Shown: positions 52,795 to 62,412 of the stretch, one piece after another | Layout of the letters: each line of letters begins with the position of its first letter | Position numbering within the stretch: the first letter of the stretch is position 1 | NCBI GenBank assembly: GCA_965230565.1 | Contig: CBDDLH010000016.1 | Coordinates: 2,170,001-2,234,000, forward strand | Direction: 5' to 3' | Source: BCD1 sp965230565 | GTDB taxonomy: Bacteria; Bacteroidota; Bacteroidia; Chitinophagales; Saprospiraceae | DNA length: 64,000 nucleotides | Program-made: the position numbers and the translations under genes | The notes under the pieces: generated by a model | What the model was told of the DNA's origin: nothing | Databases searched by the model: none | What the model saw: the letters and a program-made list of their open reading frames with translations, nothing else

Positions 52795-53871
52795 ATGAAA
52801 ATTAAAAAAACGCCTACTCCCCTATTCCTCTACAGTTTTGTATTTATTCTTATTGCCTTCTATGGTTGCAAAAATGATGATGACCAACTCTTACCTTCCT
52901 ACATCAAAGTAGAAAGCGTATTTGGGTGTGCTGATTATCAGTTGGTAACTCCTGATGTGGATTTTCAAATAAACCTGGTACATGACTTTGAAGATTTTCT
53001 GGTTTATGGTGGCTTTGATAGTCTGGTCATTGCTGATGAAATTACAGAGGACATCTTTCTCCGGGAACCGATAAACGTTAATAAGCTTGTAGAATTCAAC
53101 TCCAAATTAATGGTTTGCTCGTACGACGGGATTTATGAAATTGACAAAGACGGAACGCTGACCCAAAAATCTGAAACCGGATGCAGGGAAATGATCCTGA
53201 CCTCTGACAATGAATTAATACTAACAACACATTCAGCAGAGTACGACCCTGAACAAATTTACCTTTGGGGTGAAGCAGCAGGCTTACTCCCGTACAATAC
53301 ACCTTATGCCCCCTTTTCATGTCTCAACCTTACGAAGTTAGTTGAAGCCCCCAATGGAGACATTTGGGCAATGAATTGTTTTGGAAAAATACTCAGGTTT
53401 AGAGATAAAACTTTTTTAGACATTTTTGAAGGTGAGGATTTTCCGTTGGATCCAAATAATTATGATCAGCAAACTTTTATGTTGCCCTACGGGAAAGATA
53501 TGGTGGTAGTGGCTAAAAACGGGATTTCTTTTTACCAGGTACTGAAATATCATGAGGACGAATGGATTACCTTATTTGAATTTCTTCTCAATGATCCGTT
53601 AACAGATCAGGAAATAGAAATGCGAAAATCGGAACCAAGAAAAGCTTATATCAGAGATGATAAATTATTTGTAGGTGGCGTTGGAGGTGGATGTAGAGGT
53701 ACACATGTTTTTGATATTTCCAAGAACGAATTACTGCTACCCGAAGATTATTATGTGGTAAAAGACCCTGAGCTTAAAGGACAGTGTATCATGGATGTTT
53801 TTGAATCTGACAATGGGCATATTATTGTGGTGACGCTGGAACATGATGTTACTATAATGAACTGTAATTAA
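52795..53871 (+). CDS. Lipoprotein of unknown function
   Basis: 358 residues; lipobox Cys25 (LIAFYGC). The acidic mature start (KNDDDQ) is typical of exported lipoproteins in this phylum. The body looks like beta-propeller-type repeats: KLMVCSYDGIYEIDKDGTL, then ILTTHSAEYD, EAPNGDIWAMNCFGKI and so on, with D-G-x-I/L-type blade ends. Four or more Cys suggest disulfides. No enzyme motif was recognised. Confidence 0.8.
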   Translation: MKIKKTPTPLFLYSFVFILIAFYGCKNDDDQLLPSYIKVESVFGCADYQLVTPDVDFQINLVHDFEDFLVYGGFDSLVIADEITEDIFLREPINVNKLVEFNSKLMVCSYDGIYEIDKDGTLTQKSETGCREMILTSDNELILTTHSAEYDPEQIYLWGEAAGLLPYNTPYAPFSCLNLTKLVEAPNGDIWAMNCFGKILRFRDKTFLDIFEGEDFPLDPNNYDQQTFMLPYGKDMVVVAKNGISFYQVLKYHEDEWITLFEFLLNDPLTDQEIEMRKSEPRKAYIRDDKLFVGGVGGGCRGTHVFDISKNELLLPEDYYVVKDPELKGQCIMDVFESDNGHIIVVTLEHDVTIMNCN

Positions 53872-54050
53872 ATTCCCAGACCGTAAATTGCTTAAACTTC
53901 CTTATTGTTTTTCTTCAAAAATTTCCCTACTTTTAAGATGAATGAACAGAGTATTTTTTGGCAACTGTAATCATTATTTTTTTAGAAAAATGGTAAAACA
54001 AAAACCGAAAACTACTCCGTTGAATATGGTAAATTTTTAAACCCGGGAAA

Positions 54051-54887
54051 TTGATTTACCAAAAAACATGCTTACCTTCTCCCCCTCTAAGGCCCTTTGT
54101 TGCCCACTACAATTTCATGTCCAGTGATGAAGCATCGCCGGAACTTCAACTCCCTCCAATACTTTTTTCCGGATTTGCCTTTTTGTTTGAAGGAAATTTG
54201 AACATCACCTCTTCCGACGGAAAAACGCACACGAACATAAAGGACTGGGTATCGCCCGTAACGACAAACCCCGTTAAATTGAGCTGGCCGAAGCGGAGTT
54301 CCATCATCAGCATACAGTTCTGGCCCGGGAAATTTTTCGAATTCTTTGGCTGGCCTCAGCATCTGTTTTTTGATGATACGGTTTTGCTGCATGAAACAGA
54401 CCTGGAAAAGCCGTTTAATGATTTGTTTGAACAATTATTTGAGAAACCATCCATGGAAGAAAAGTCCGGTTTGCTGGATACTTTCTTGCTACAACACTAT
54501 CCACAAAAAAGATTTTTCCGGCCAGTTATTTCAGACACCATTGAAAAGCTGCTTAATCGCCACAGGAAAATTTCGCTGGAAAGCCTCATCGAAGATTCAA
54601 GGTATAGCCAACGCCATTTTAGAAGATTATTCCAGGAGGCAGTAGGCATGAACCCAAATATCTTTATGCGGATCATACGTTTCTACAAGGCTTTTTCCTA
54701 CATGAAGACAGATAGCTTTGATTCCCTGACAGAAATATCTTATAAGGCAGGCTATTTTGACCAGTCTCATTTCATCAGGGATTTTAAGGACTTTTGGGGA
54801 ATGTCGCCCGGAGAGGTTTTTAGTGTTCAAAATAATAATGCTTTAGAGATACTTGCCAATGCTCCCGGGATGGGTAAGTCAAAATAG
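54051..54887 (+). CDS. AraC-family transcriptional regulator
   Basis: 278 residues with TTG start at 54051, chosen because the opening (YQKTCLPSPPLRPFVAHY) matches the usual N-terminus of this AraC subgroup; the next in-frame ATG at 54117 would cut it. The C-terminal double helix-turn-helix covers about residues 165-265: RKISLESLIEDSRYSQRHFR and the second motif LTEISYKAGYFDQSHFIRDF. The ligand is unknown. It stands alone. Confidence 0.88.
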   Translation: MIYQKTCLPSPPLRPFVAHYNFMSSDEASPELQLPPILFSGFAFLFEGNLNITSSDGKTHTNIKDWVSPVTTNPVKLSWPKRSSIISIQFWPGKFFEFFGWPQHLFFDDTVLLHETDLEKPFNDLFEQLFEKPSMEEKSGLLDTFLLQHYPQKRFFRPVISDTIEKLLNRHRKISLESLIEDSRYSQRHFRRLFQEAVGMNPNIFMRIIRFYKAFSYMKTDSFDSLTEISYKAGYFDQSHFIRDFKDFWGMSPGEVFSVQNNNALEILANAPGMGKSK

Positions 54888-55097
54888 CCCCGCTTGCAGT
54901 GTAAAAATCATTTCTCATTTCCGTTTATCCCGATTGCATAAAAATCAATTAATGTCCGTTTTATACAATCCTTTTAAGCCCTAAAGGACTATTTTTATCC
55001 AACTCTGACAAGGTCTTTTTTTTTAAAAAAAAGATGAGCAATCAGCAGTAAAATTGAATGTCGTTTATCTTGCCTCTCGGATAACTCAAAAAAAACC

Positions 55098-55228
55098 AAT
55101 TCCCGAGCCCCCACTGGGTTCACGTCATTTGATGAGGTGGCTGAAAGCAGGTCGACCTGACCGGTATCGCGATCATTGGTAAGGAATTATCCTGCCTCAT
55201 TCTCCGTGGGTGGCCCGGGAATTTTTTT
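55098..55228 (+). other. Highly structured element: candidate ncRNA/leader or MITE
   Basis: This lies in a gene-free stretch of about 700 bases (54888-55591). AATTCCCGAGCC-CCCAC (55098-55114) pairs with GTGGGTGGCCCGGGAATT (55206-55223), and seven T follow (55222-55228); an A-tract precedes the left arm. Inside, 55131-55140 pairs with 55192-55201 (ATGAGG/CCTCAT core, three G-U), enclosing the hairpins CAGGTCGACCTG (55148-55159) and ACCGGU-type 55160-55165/55175-55180. The G-U pairs favour an RNA. It could instead be a mobile miniature element, because the ends are inverted. No known riboswitch motif was recognised. The remaining bases of the region show a TCTTTTTTTTAAAAAAAAGA palindrome near 55013-55034 and nothing else. 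Confidence 0.55.
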
Positions 55229-55591
55229 ATTAAAAAGTTTTAGCCAAGAAATTATAAAGGGTCTTCCCAAATTCATTGGTAATTCCGATCCTTTCTTCAT
55301 AACCATTTCAGTTGACCGTTCCAAGATCCTTCACCGTTGAAAAATTTTGATTTCAGATCAAAAACCCTTAATTTTAATGACTGAGAAAATACAAAATTGA
55401 CATCATACCTCTCTGATTGTCAGAACACTCCCCCCGTATTCCTCTTCTTTGCACATCCAGGCAGGAACACTTCTATACAATCTTGCTTCTTAACATCCAT
55501 AGCGTACAATTTTTCCAAATTATACATACCAATGACAGAATAACCCATTTGAATAGGATTGAAATTTCTTATCACAAAAAATTATACCAAT

Positions 55592-56875
55592 ATGAAAAAA
55601 TCAATCATCATTCAATCCCTGTCCGGGCTGATCCTCCTTTTATTCGCCTTTCAGGGATTTGCGCAATGGGAAGATACGGGGCTAACACCTATGCCTACCC
55701 CAAGATTCGGAGCTTCAGCTACAGCTTTGGATGGAAATATTTATGTAATTGGTGGTATTGATTTCGATGGCACACCAACTTTGAGAACCGTTGAAATTTA
55801 CGATCCCACAGAGAATACCTGGAGTACCGGCACAGATATTCCTATACCCCTGTACAGGCCTGGTTGTGTAGTATATAGCGGGAAGATCTATATTTTTGGC
55901 GGGGTAGATCCTGAAGGGAAGTCTGACAAGGTTTTTGAGTTCGATCCTGAAAATCCAGATTCATGGGTAGAAAAAGCAACTATGCCAACCCCAATAAACT
56001 GGCATCAGGCACAGGTTGTTCAGGATTCCATTTATATTTTTGGTGGAATAAATGATACATGGGTGGATTCTACATTGGTCTATTTACCTAAAACAGATGA
56101 TTGGGTGATCAGGGAAGCCATGCCGGAACCCCGTGGATTGTATGCTGCGGAAGCTTTTGAGGATACGATCTATGTGATGGGTGGAATTCATTTCGGGTTA
56201 ACTCATAATCAAGTTTACGCCTATACACCACAATCCAATACCTGGATACAAAAAGGTAATATGCCTGATAGTAAAATGTCAGCAGAATCCGTTACTTACG
56301 GCGAGGACATTTATCTTTTCGGCGGCTGGTGGGCTTTTAACCCTTTTAATCTTCCTGGAGAATTTTCTGCCCAAACCTGGAAATTCCATCCTCCTACGGA
56401 CACCTGGGAAAACCTTGATGCAGACCTGCCGGATGATGAGGTTGTAGGACATGCCAGTGCGGTTGGAGAAGATCCTGATGGTAATATTTGCATTTTTGCC
56501 TTCGGAGGTGCTTACCCAGAGTTTTGGGATGGCCCACCAGGAAATGTTACCGGAAGAGTACTCAAACTCAACCTTACTGCTGTCAGTGTAAAAGACGTTG
56601 GTAAAACCAATACCGAACTTGTTGTGATGCCCAACTACCCGGATCCTTTTAACGCCACAACAAATATTAGCTATGAATTAATGGCTGCTTCCAGAGTCCA
56701 AATCCTGGTAATGGATATTTCCGGCCAAATAGTTGAGCATCTGTTGAATGAATTCCAAATGCCAGGCAAGTATACATTGGAATGGAATGCACAGAGATTT
56801 GCACCCGGAATTTATTCCGTAAAAATCCAAACTGAATTTGGATCTGTGGTCACGAAATGTGTATTGCAGAAATAA
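55592..56875 (+). CDS. Secreted Kelch-repeat protein with T9SS-type C-terminus
   Basis: 427 residues from the ATG at 55592, which opens a signal peptide ending FAQ; 55559 would add a poor leader. Kelch-type repeats of about 47-50 residues each carry GG motifs: NIYVIGGIDFDG, KIYIFGGVDPEG, SIYIFGGINDTW, TIYVMGGIHFG and DIYLFGGWW. These fold as a beta-propeller. The C-terminal about 85 residues (NYPDPFNATTNISYEL to TKCVLQK) resemble a sorting domain, though the end is CVLQK rather than VVK. It is exported. Confidence 0.88.
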   Translation: MKKSIIIQSLSGLILLLFAFQGFAQWEDTGLTPMPTPRFGASATALDGNIYVIGGIDFDGTPTLRTVEIYDPTENTWSTGTDIPIPLYRPGCVVYSGKIYIFGGVDPEGKSDKVFEFDPENPDSWVEKATMPTPINWHQAQVVQDSIYIFGGINDTWVDSTLVYLPKTDDWVIREAMPEPRGLYAAEAFEDTIYVMGGIHFGLTHNQVYAYTPQSNTWIQKGNMPDSKMSAESVTYGEDIYLFGGWWAFNPFNLPGEFSAQTWKFHPPTDTWENLDADLPDDEVVGHASAVGEDPDGNICIFAFGGAYPEFWDGPPGNVTGRVLKLNLTAVSVKDVGKTNTELVVMPNYPDPFNATTNISYELMAASRVQILVMDISGQIVEHLLNEFQMPGKYTLEWNAQRFAPGIYSVKIQTEFGSVVTKCVLQK

Positions 56876-56910
56876 TCCGGATAACACTGTTTATTAAGTA
56901 ATAGTTATTC

Positions 56911-56958
56911 CCCCTTTTCCCTGGTTCTATCAGTGGAAAAGGGGACTTTTATTTTTTT
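56911..56958 (+). terminator. Rho-independent terminator of the Kelch gene
   Basis: CCCCTTTTCC / GGAAAAGGGG with CTG/CAG extension, then ACTTTTATTTTTTTT. The following bases to 57225 show no gene. Confidence 0.85.
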
Positions 56959-57225
56959 TAGGATACCCAAAAACTTCAAAAAATCCTGATTTGTATTTCA
57001 TTTTCTAAACCCCGCCTGCCATTTCGCTTGAATTATTAAAAATAAGATGCTACTTTAGCCGCATCATTCAAATATCTATGGATTGCGGATAACCTTCCAT
57101 TACAAACCATAAGCTTGCCAATATTTACTTTGAGAATTCTGACGACTAAAAGAATACATCTTTTAGCTGATAACTATTGTTTAAAGAAATATTTTGATTT
57201 TTAACCTGAACAAACATTACAGACC

Positions 57226-57627
57226 ATGAAAAACATTTTTGCTTTCCTGATTTTGCTTTCGGGCGTTGTAATGCTCTCCACCCTTGGTTGTACTAAAAAC
57301 AAAACCATGGAGGAAGTAATTCCGGATATTTGTGACACTATCGATGTGGCCTATAATGATGAGATTAAGACCCTCATCAATCTGAATTGTTCCTATAGCG
57401 GATGCCATGATGGCAACCTCGCGGGCATTGGTGATTTCACCAACTATGAAGGATTGTTGAGCAGACTCGAAAGTGGTTCGATCAAATTGCATGCTATCGA
57501 CCTCCCAAAGGACGATCCTGATCATATGCCTCCCTATTACACTCCTGTCGGTAATCCAACCGATTTGACGACGGAAGAAACAGATATGTTGCTTTGCTGG
57601 ATCCTCAATGGATACCCGGAGAATTGA
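57226..57627 (+). CDS. Small lipoprotein with CxxxxCH heme-type motif
   Basis: 133 residues, lipobox Cys22 (STLGC). Near residue 55 it has NCSYSGCHDG, so Cys55-x4-Cys60-His61: a c-type heme motif with four bases-worth of residues between the Cys instead of two. A possible distal Met is in DHMPPYY. The pattern occurs in other secreted cytochrome-like proteins of the phylum, but covalent heme attachment is not certain. It forms a cluster with the barrel gene at 57834 and the diheme cytochrome at 58724, all co-directional. Confidence 0.7.
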   Translation: MKNIFAFLILLSGVVMLSTLGCTKNKTMEEVIPDICDTIDVAYNDEIKTLINLNCSYSGCHDGNLAGIGDFTNYEGLLSRLESGSIKLHAIDLPKDDPDHMPPYYTPVGNPTDLTTEETDMLLCWILNGYPEN

Positions 57628-57833
57628 TAAGGGAACAAGTGGAGCAGAGTTGAGCGAAGCGAAATCCCGTACTCTCAGAGTCGGGGCGACATCCCGAACG
57701 AGATTTTATATCGAGTGTATACGAAGTGTCGGGAGGAATAAACTCAACCTCGGCTTTATTATTTCCAACAGCTTCCTGGAAACCTAATTATTTTTTCACC
57801 GTAAGACAAACTTTAATGCTAAAACCAATTTCG
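57628..57833. other. Spacer with CCCG hairpins
   Basis: Two hairpins: CCCGTACTC/GAGTCGGG near 57665-57685 and TCCCGA/TCGGGA ends near 57690-57735. The same type is at 43569-43591 and, weaker, at 52161-52192. Confidence 0.5.
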
Positions 57834-58712
57834 ATGTATAAACTAACTTTTTCCCTGATCATGCTGTTTGGGTTTATTGGCATGAACGGTCAGGATGTAT
57901 ATCAAACCTTTAAGGACAGACGCGTCATCAACGCTCAATCCGTTGAGATGCTAAAGAAATATGAACTAGACGTCCGCATCACCCACCGATTCGGCGATCT
58001 TGCTGGTGATAACGGTGGTTTTAAAACCTTCTTTGGGCTGGAAAATATTGCTGATGTATTGACAGGGCTTGAATATGGTGTTTTTGATGATCTGAACATT
58101 GGGTTATACCGGTCTAAAGGTGCAGGGAGTTATCCTGATGGCAAGTCAGGGTTGCGGCAGTTGCTCACCGGATTTGCCAAATACCGAGTTTTGCAACAGT
58201 TGGAAGAAAACGGAAGTCCTATCACACTCACCTTGATTGGAACAGCTTCCATCTCCACTTCCCCAAAGTCGGAAAATCCCAGTAGTATCAATTATTTCCC
58301 AAACACCACAGACAGGATGGCCTTCAATATTCAGGCATTGGTCGCCAAAAAATTCACCGAAGGCTTTTCTCTCCAACTCAACGGAGCTTATACCCACCGT
58401 AACATTGTGGATTTTGACGATGTCAATGGAATCATCAGTCTGGGAATCGCCTCCCGGGTGCAAGTCACCAAAGTGTTCGGATTGATTGTAGATGTAACAC
58501 TTCCTTTCGCGGAAAACAGGACAACCGCCGATGGTTATTATCCTTCCATCGGAGCTGGGTTGGAAATTGATACAGGGGGACACATTTTCCAGGTAAATCT
58601 CACCAACTCCAGAGGGATCGTGGAAACGGATTACATCCCCTACTCTACCGCTAACTGGGGCGACAGTGAATTCAGGCTCGGGTTTACCATTTCGAGAGTA
58701 TTTAAAATCTAA
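57834..58712 (+). CDS. DUF5777-type outer-membrane beta-barrel protein
   Basis: 292 residues from the ATG at 57834 (MYKLTF; signal peptide ending FIGMNG). Conserved early block: VYQTFKDRRVINAQSVE, then THRFGDLAGDNGGFKTFFGLE, and strands ending in aromatic residues up to FTISRVFKI. This matches the barrel family I know as DUF5777, often found beside cytochrome-like proteins. An earlier ATG at 57816 is possible. It may allow electron-carrier or solute passage (inference). Confidence 0.75.
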   Translation: MYKLTFSLIMLFGFIGMNGQDVYQTFKDRRVINAQSVEMLKKYELDVRITHRFGDLAGDNGGFKTFFGLENIADVLTGLEYGVFDDLNIGLYRSKGAGSYPDGKSGLRQLLTGFAKYRVLQQLEENGSPITLTLIGTASISTSPKSENPSSINYFPNTTDRMAFNIQALVAKKFTEGFSLQLNGAYTHRNIVDFDDVNGIISLGIASRVQVTKVFGLIVDVTLPFAENRTTADGYYPSIGAGLEIDTGGHIFQVNLTNSRGIVETDYIPYSTANWGDSEFRLGFTISRVFKI

Positions 58713-58723
58713 AATTCAGATCC

Positions 58724-59761
58724 ATGCAAAAATTGATCATTACTTTTTTCGGTTTGGCCCTGTTGTTTTTCATCAGCATGGGATCTGTTGATAAACCTGC
58801 TATTCTGGTTGACGAAAATGCTTCGGTGGCTGACCTGCTGGAAAAACTGGGAGATACACCCCAACCTCACAAACCCAATATGAAACTGCCCGGCGTATCG
58901 GTCGAAAATGGACGAAGCATCATTTTTGACGGTATCAGCAAAAATGCAGAAGGAAAAACCATGGCAAGGCAAAGCAAACATTTTGTCTGTACTTCCTGCC
59001 ACAACATGGTGAAGGAAGATCCTGACCTCAGTGTGGCAGATCCACAAGCAAGGCTGGAATACGCTGAGGCTAACGACTTGCCATTCCTCCAGGGTACTGC
59101 CCTTTACGGCGTAGTCAACAGGACTTCATTTTATAATGGCGATTACGACAAAAAATACGGCGATCTGGTAAAAGATGCCAGGAATAACCTAAGAGGTGCC
59201 ATTGACCTGTGCGCAGTAGAATGCTCTCAGGGCCGTACACTTGAGGACTGGGAAATGGAATCCATACTTGCTTACCTCTGGACCATCGACCTAAAAATAG
59301 GAGATCTGGTGCTTAATAATGAAGAATTAAAAACCATTGGCCTTGCGCTGGATGGAGATGGTGACCAGGCTGCACGGCAGGAAAATTACTTGAAATCCAA
59401 ATATCTGCAGGCATCACCGGCAACATTCACAACTCCGCCGGATGATCGCACCAAGGGTTATGGATTGAAAGGGGACGCAAAAAATGGTAAAATCATTTAC
59501 GAACACAGTTGTCTGCACTGCCATGACAAGGGACGCTATGCATTTTTTGCCCTGGATGACTCGAAATACTCCTTCAAATTCCTGAACAGGAATATAGACC
59601 GTTATACCCGGTATTCACTGTACCAGGTTGGCCGATATGGCACGTATCCACTGAATGGCAAAAAAAGTTATATGCCACACTATACGGAAGAAAAAATGAC
59701 GGACCAGCAAATGGAGGATTTGAGGGTTTATATTGAGAGAATGGCGAAGTCCAGGCAATAA
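58724..59761 (+). CDS. Diheme c-type cytochrome
   Basis: 345 residues with an N-terminal hydrophobic signal/anchor (about 5-20). There are two heme sites: Cys89-Cys92-His93 (CTSCH) and Cys263-Cys266-His267 (CLHCH). Each half is a cytochrome-c-like domain; possible Met ligands are NMVKED and SYMPHYTEE. It acts in the periplasm or at the outer membrane in electron transfer. It starts 11 bases after the barrel gene, so the two are co-transcribed. Confidence 0.85.
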   Translation: MQKLIITFFGLALLFFISMGSVDKPAILVDENASVADLLEKLGDTPQPHKPNMKLPGVSVENGRSIIFDGISKNAEGKTMARQSKHFVCTSCHNMVKEDPDLSVADPQARLEYAEANDLPFLQGTALYGVVNRTSFYNGDYDKKYGDLVKDARNNLRGAIDLCAVECSQGRTLEDWEMESILAYLWTIDLKIGDLVLNNEELKTIGLALDGDGDQAARQENYLKSKYLQASPATFTTPPDDRTKGYGLKGDAKNGKIIYEHSCLHCHDKGRYAFFALDDSKYSFKFLNRNIDRYTRYSLYQVGRYGTYPLNGKKSYMPHYTEEKMTDQQMEDLRVYIERMAKSRQ

Positions 59762-59769
59762 TAAAACGG

Positions 59770-59824
59770 GGGAACAAGAAAACATGGAAAAAAGGGAATA
59801 AGGTTGGTATCTTGTTCCCTTTTT
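59770..59824 (+). terminator. Terminator candidate of the cytochrome cluster
   Basis: GGGAACAAG and CTTGTTCCC with 32-base loop, followed by five to six T. Confidence 0.5.
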
Positions 59825-59862
59825 AATTACTCCTCCTTAACTTCACAAAAAATATCTACAAC

Positions 59863-60837
59863 ATGACCATCAAATGGGGCATTATCGGATGCGGAAAGAT
59901 CGCACATAAATTTATCCAGGATTTTGAATATGTAAAACAAGGCGAAGTGGTGGCAGTGGGATCGAGATCTCTTGAAAAGGCCAGGGAATTTGCATCTCAG
60001 TATAATGTGGGTAAAGCTTATGGCTCTTATGAAGAACTGGCTGCAGATGAGGAAGTCCAGGCCATTTATATTGCCACCCCACACAATTACCACCTCGAAA
60101 ACATGAAACTCTGCTTCCAGCGTAATAAAGCTGTGCTCTGCGAGAAACCCATTACCGTTAACGCAAAAGAATTGGAAGAGGCGCATGAAATGGCCAGGTC
60201 GAAAAACATCTTCCTGATGGAAGCTATGTGGACATGGTTTCTTCCGGCTGTGCTCAAAGCCAGGCAATGGATTGATGAAGGGCACATAGGCGAAGTCAAA
60301 TTCCTGCGCGCTGACTTTGGGTTTAAACCTGAATTTAATGCTGAAAGCAGGGTTTATAATCCGAACCTTGCTGCCGGTGCATTGCTGGATATAGGAATTT
60401 ATCCATTGGCCATAGCTGAATTCCTGATCGACAGTGACATAAAAACCATGCGGTCGGTCGGGTATCTCGGATCTACGGGCGTCGATGAGTATAATGCGAT
60501 AAATGTGGAATATAAAAACGGCGTATTTGCTCAACTATCGAGCGGTGTGGTATCTGACTTGCATAATGACGCTTACATAGTCGGAACAAATGGAATTATC
60601 CGCATCGAAAAATTCTGGATGTCCAAAAAAGCTATTTTAGAAACACCTGCAGGCAAAGAAGTATTTGAAGATGAACTGCCCTGCCATGGCTATAATTACG
60701 AAACAGATCACGTCAATGAACTGCTGCTTCAAGGTAAAAAAGAAAGTCCGGTAGTCTCTTTTGAAAAATCGATGGATTCGATGGAACGAATGGATGCGAT
60801 CCGGAAGGAAATGGGATTGAAGTACCCCTTTGAGTAG
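59863..60837 (+). CDS. Gfo/Idh/MocA-family oxidoreductase
   Basis: 324 residues. The Rossmann motif GIIGCGKIAHKF is at the N-terminus, EKPITVN near residue 95 is the conserved EKP, and the C-terminal substrate domain has AAGALLDIGIYPLA. It is an NAD(P)-dependent dehydrogenase of sugars, inositol or dihydrodiols. Best resemblance is to the trans-dihydrodiol dehydrogenase-like group; the substrate is unclear. No sugar operon is near. Confidence 0.9.
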   Translation: MTIKWGIIGCGKIAHKFIQDFEYVKQGEVVAVGSRSLEKAREFASQYNVGKAYGSYEELAADEEVQAIYIATPHNYHLENMKLCFQRNKAVLCEKPITVNAKELEEAHEMARSKNIFLMEAMWTWFLPAVLKARQWIDEGHIGEVKFLRADFGFKPEFNAESRVYNPNLAAGALLDIGIYPLAIAEFLIDSDIKTMRSVGYLGSTGVDEYNAINVEYKNGVFAQLSSGVVSDLHNDAYIVGTNGIIRIEKFWMSKKAILETPAGKEVFEDELPCHGYNYETDHVNELLLQGKKESPVVSFEKSMDSMERMDAIRKEMGLKYPFE

Positions 60838-61068
60838 GATAAGGGAACAAGGGAATATGGGAGAAAAGGCCTAAAGGCCTGGTGTTTTTTGCTTTTGACT
60901 TACTCTCCGCCCTAAAGGACGGAGCAAGGGAACGAAGCAATAGAAGAGTGCTATCTTTAATTATTTTAACATTGGGCATTCTACTCGGTTAACAAACCCA
61001 ACTCCTCCTGCTAACTGGTACTGCCAACTGGTACTTTCGGACTGAAGACTGTAGACTGATGAAACGCG

Positions 61069-62307
61069 CTACTTCCGTTTCCGCTTCTTCTTCTTCTTCT
61101 CCAGTTTCTCCGCCTCTTCCAGCAGCTCCTTTAAACTAAGGGAAGTATCATGAGAATAGTCGATGGTCTCGTCATATTCGGATTTGGTAACCTCCATTAC
61201 TTTGATCTTCTTGTAGATAAACTCCTCGATGGCAGCCAGGTATTCCTGTTCCTTAGGACTGCAAAATGATACCGCAAAACCTCGATCTTTACCCCTACCG
61301 GTTCTGCCAATGCGATGTACATAATTTTCTGCCTTTTCCGGAAGGTCGTAATTCACTACATAATGCACATTGGGAAAATCGATTCCTCTGGCAGTGACAT
61401 CCGTGGCAATTAAAATTTTGAGTTCTCCGGATTTAAACCGGTCCATGACTTTGAAACGGTCCTTTTGTTCCTTTTCGCTGTGGATGGTGGCCGATTCGAT
61501 ATTTACCCTTTCCATGGCTGCACAAACCCTTTCTGCCCGCACCTTTGTTCTTACAAAAACAAGAATCTTTTCTTTAGGGTGCTCATTGATCAGTCGCTCC
61601 AGGAAAAATCTTTTATCATCCATTTTCATAAAGGCCACGGAATGATCGACATTTTGGGTCACCGGATCACGAGGTGAAAGCTGGATTCGAATGGCGTTTT
61701 TATTGACCAGCGAATAAGCGAGTTTTTTGATCTTTTGATTTATCGTTGCCGAAAAAAACAGGGTTTGTCTTCGTTTAGGTAAAAACCTCATCAGGTCCTG
61801 AATATCCTTGATAAACCCCAGGTCAAGCATGTGATCTGCCTCATCCAGGATGAGTATTTCCACTCTGTGAAGGCGAATATGCCCCTGGCTGACCAGATCA
61901 AACATACGGCCGGGAGTGGTTACAAGAATATCTACTCCTTCCTCTAATTTGCTAATCTGTGGGTCCTGTTCTACGCCGCCGAACAATGAATATGTTTCCA
62001 CCCGGGTTTTCTTTCCCAGGGTTTTAAACACCTCGGTGATCTGAATAGCCAGTTCGCGGGTAGGCACCATTACCAAACACTTGATGCCGTCTGTTCGTCT
62101 ATTGCGTTTTCGCTCCTGCAAAATATGGAGCACCGGAATGGCAAAGGCAGCCGTCTTTCCGGTACCCGTCCGGGCAATGGCCAGCACATCCTCTCCGTTC
62201 AAAATATTGGGAATGGACTTGAACTGAATATCCGTTGGGCGCTTGAAGCCCATTTTATCCAGGTTCTTCTTAATTTCAGGAGAAATATTGTACTTTTCGA
62301 ATTTCAT
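61069..62307 (-). CDS. DEAD-box RNA helicase
   Basis: 412 residues with all motifs: Q (PTDIQFKSIP), I (ARTGTGKTAA), Ia (PTRELAIQ), Ib (TTPGR), II (DEAD), III (SAT), IV region (KILVFVRT), V (TDVTARGID) and VI (HRIGRTGRG). A short Lys/Arg tail follows (KKKKKKRKRK). It is an ATP-dependent RNA unwinding enzyme of the cytosol, RhlE/DeaD-like; no long C-terminal RNA-binding domain. A long heptamer tract lies immediately upstream of the start. Confidence 0.94.
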   Translation of the reverse strand: MKFEKYNISPEIKKNLDKMGFKRPTDIQFKSIPNILNGEDVLAIARTGTGKTAAFAIPVLHILQERKRNRRTDGIKCLVMVPTRELAIQITEVFKTLGKKTRVETYSLFGGVEQDPQISKLEEGVDILVTTPGRMFDLVSQGHIRLHRVEILILDEADHMLDLGFIKDIQDLMRFLPKRRQTLFFSATINQKIKKLAYSLVNKNAIRIQLSPRDPVTQNVDHSVAFMKMDDKRFFLERLINEHPKEKILVFVRTKVRAERVCAAMERVNIESATIHSEKEQKDRFKVMDRFKSGELKILIATDVTARGIDFPNVHYVVNYDLPEKAENYVHRIGRTGRGKDRGFAVSFCSPKEQEYLAAIEEFIYKKIKVMEVTKSEYDETIDYSHDTSLSLKELLEEAEKLEKKKKKRKRK

Positions 62308-62311
62308 GGTC

Positions 62312-62412
62312 CGGTTGCTGGTTGCTGGTTTCTGGTTTCTGGTTTCTGGTTTCTGGTTGCTGGTTGCTGGTTTCTGGTTGCTGGTTCTGGTTGCTGGTTC
62401 TGGTTTCAGGTT
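62312..62412 (-). repeat. Heptamer tract (CTGGTTT on plus strand) upstream of the helicase start
   Basis: About 14 units of GGTTGCT/GGTTTCT on the plus strand, i.e. AACCAGC/AACCAGA on the coding strand of the helicase gene. They run up to five bases before its ATG. Confidence 0.9.

Noticed and set aside
55129..55205. A resemblance to a TPP riboswitch (ACCTGACCGG-like core)
   Set aside because: The CTGAGA and GCGTAGGGA-type conserved parts are missing, and the downstream gene is a Kelch protein unrelated to thiamine.
5491..62412. Heptamer tracts considered as CRISPR arrays
   Set aside because: Units are contiguous and only 7 bases long, with no spacers and no cas genes nearby.
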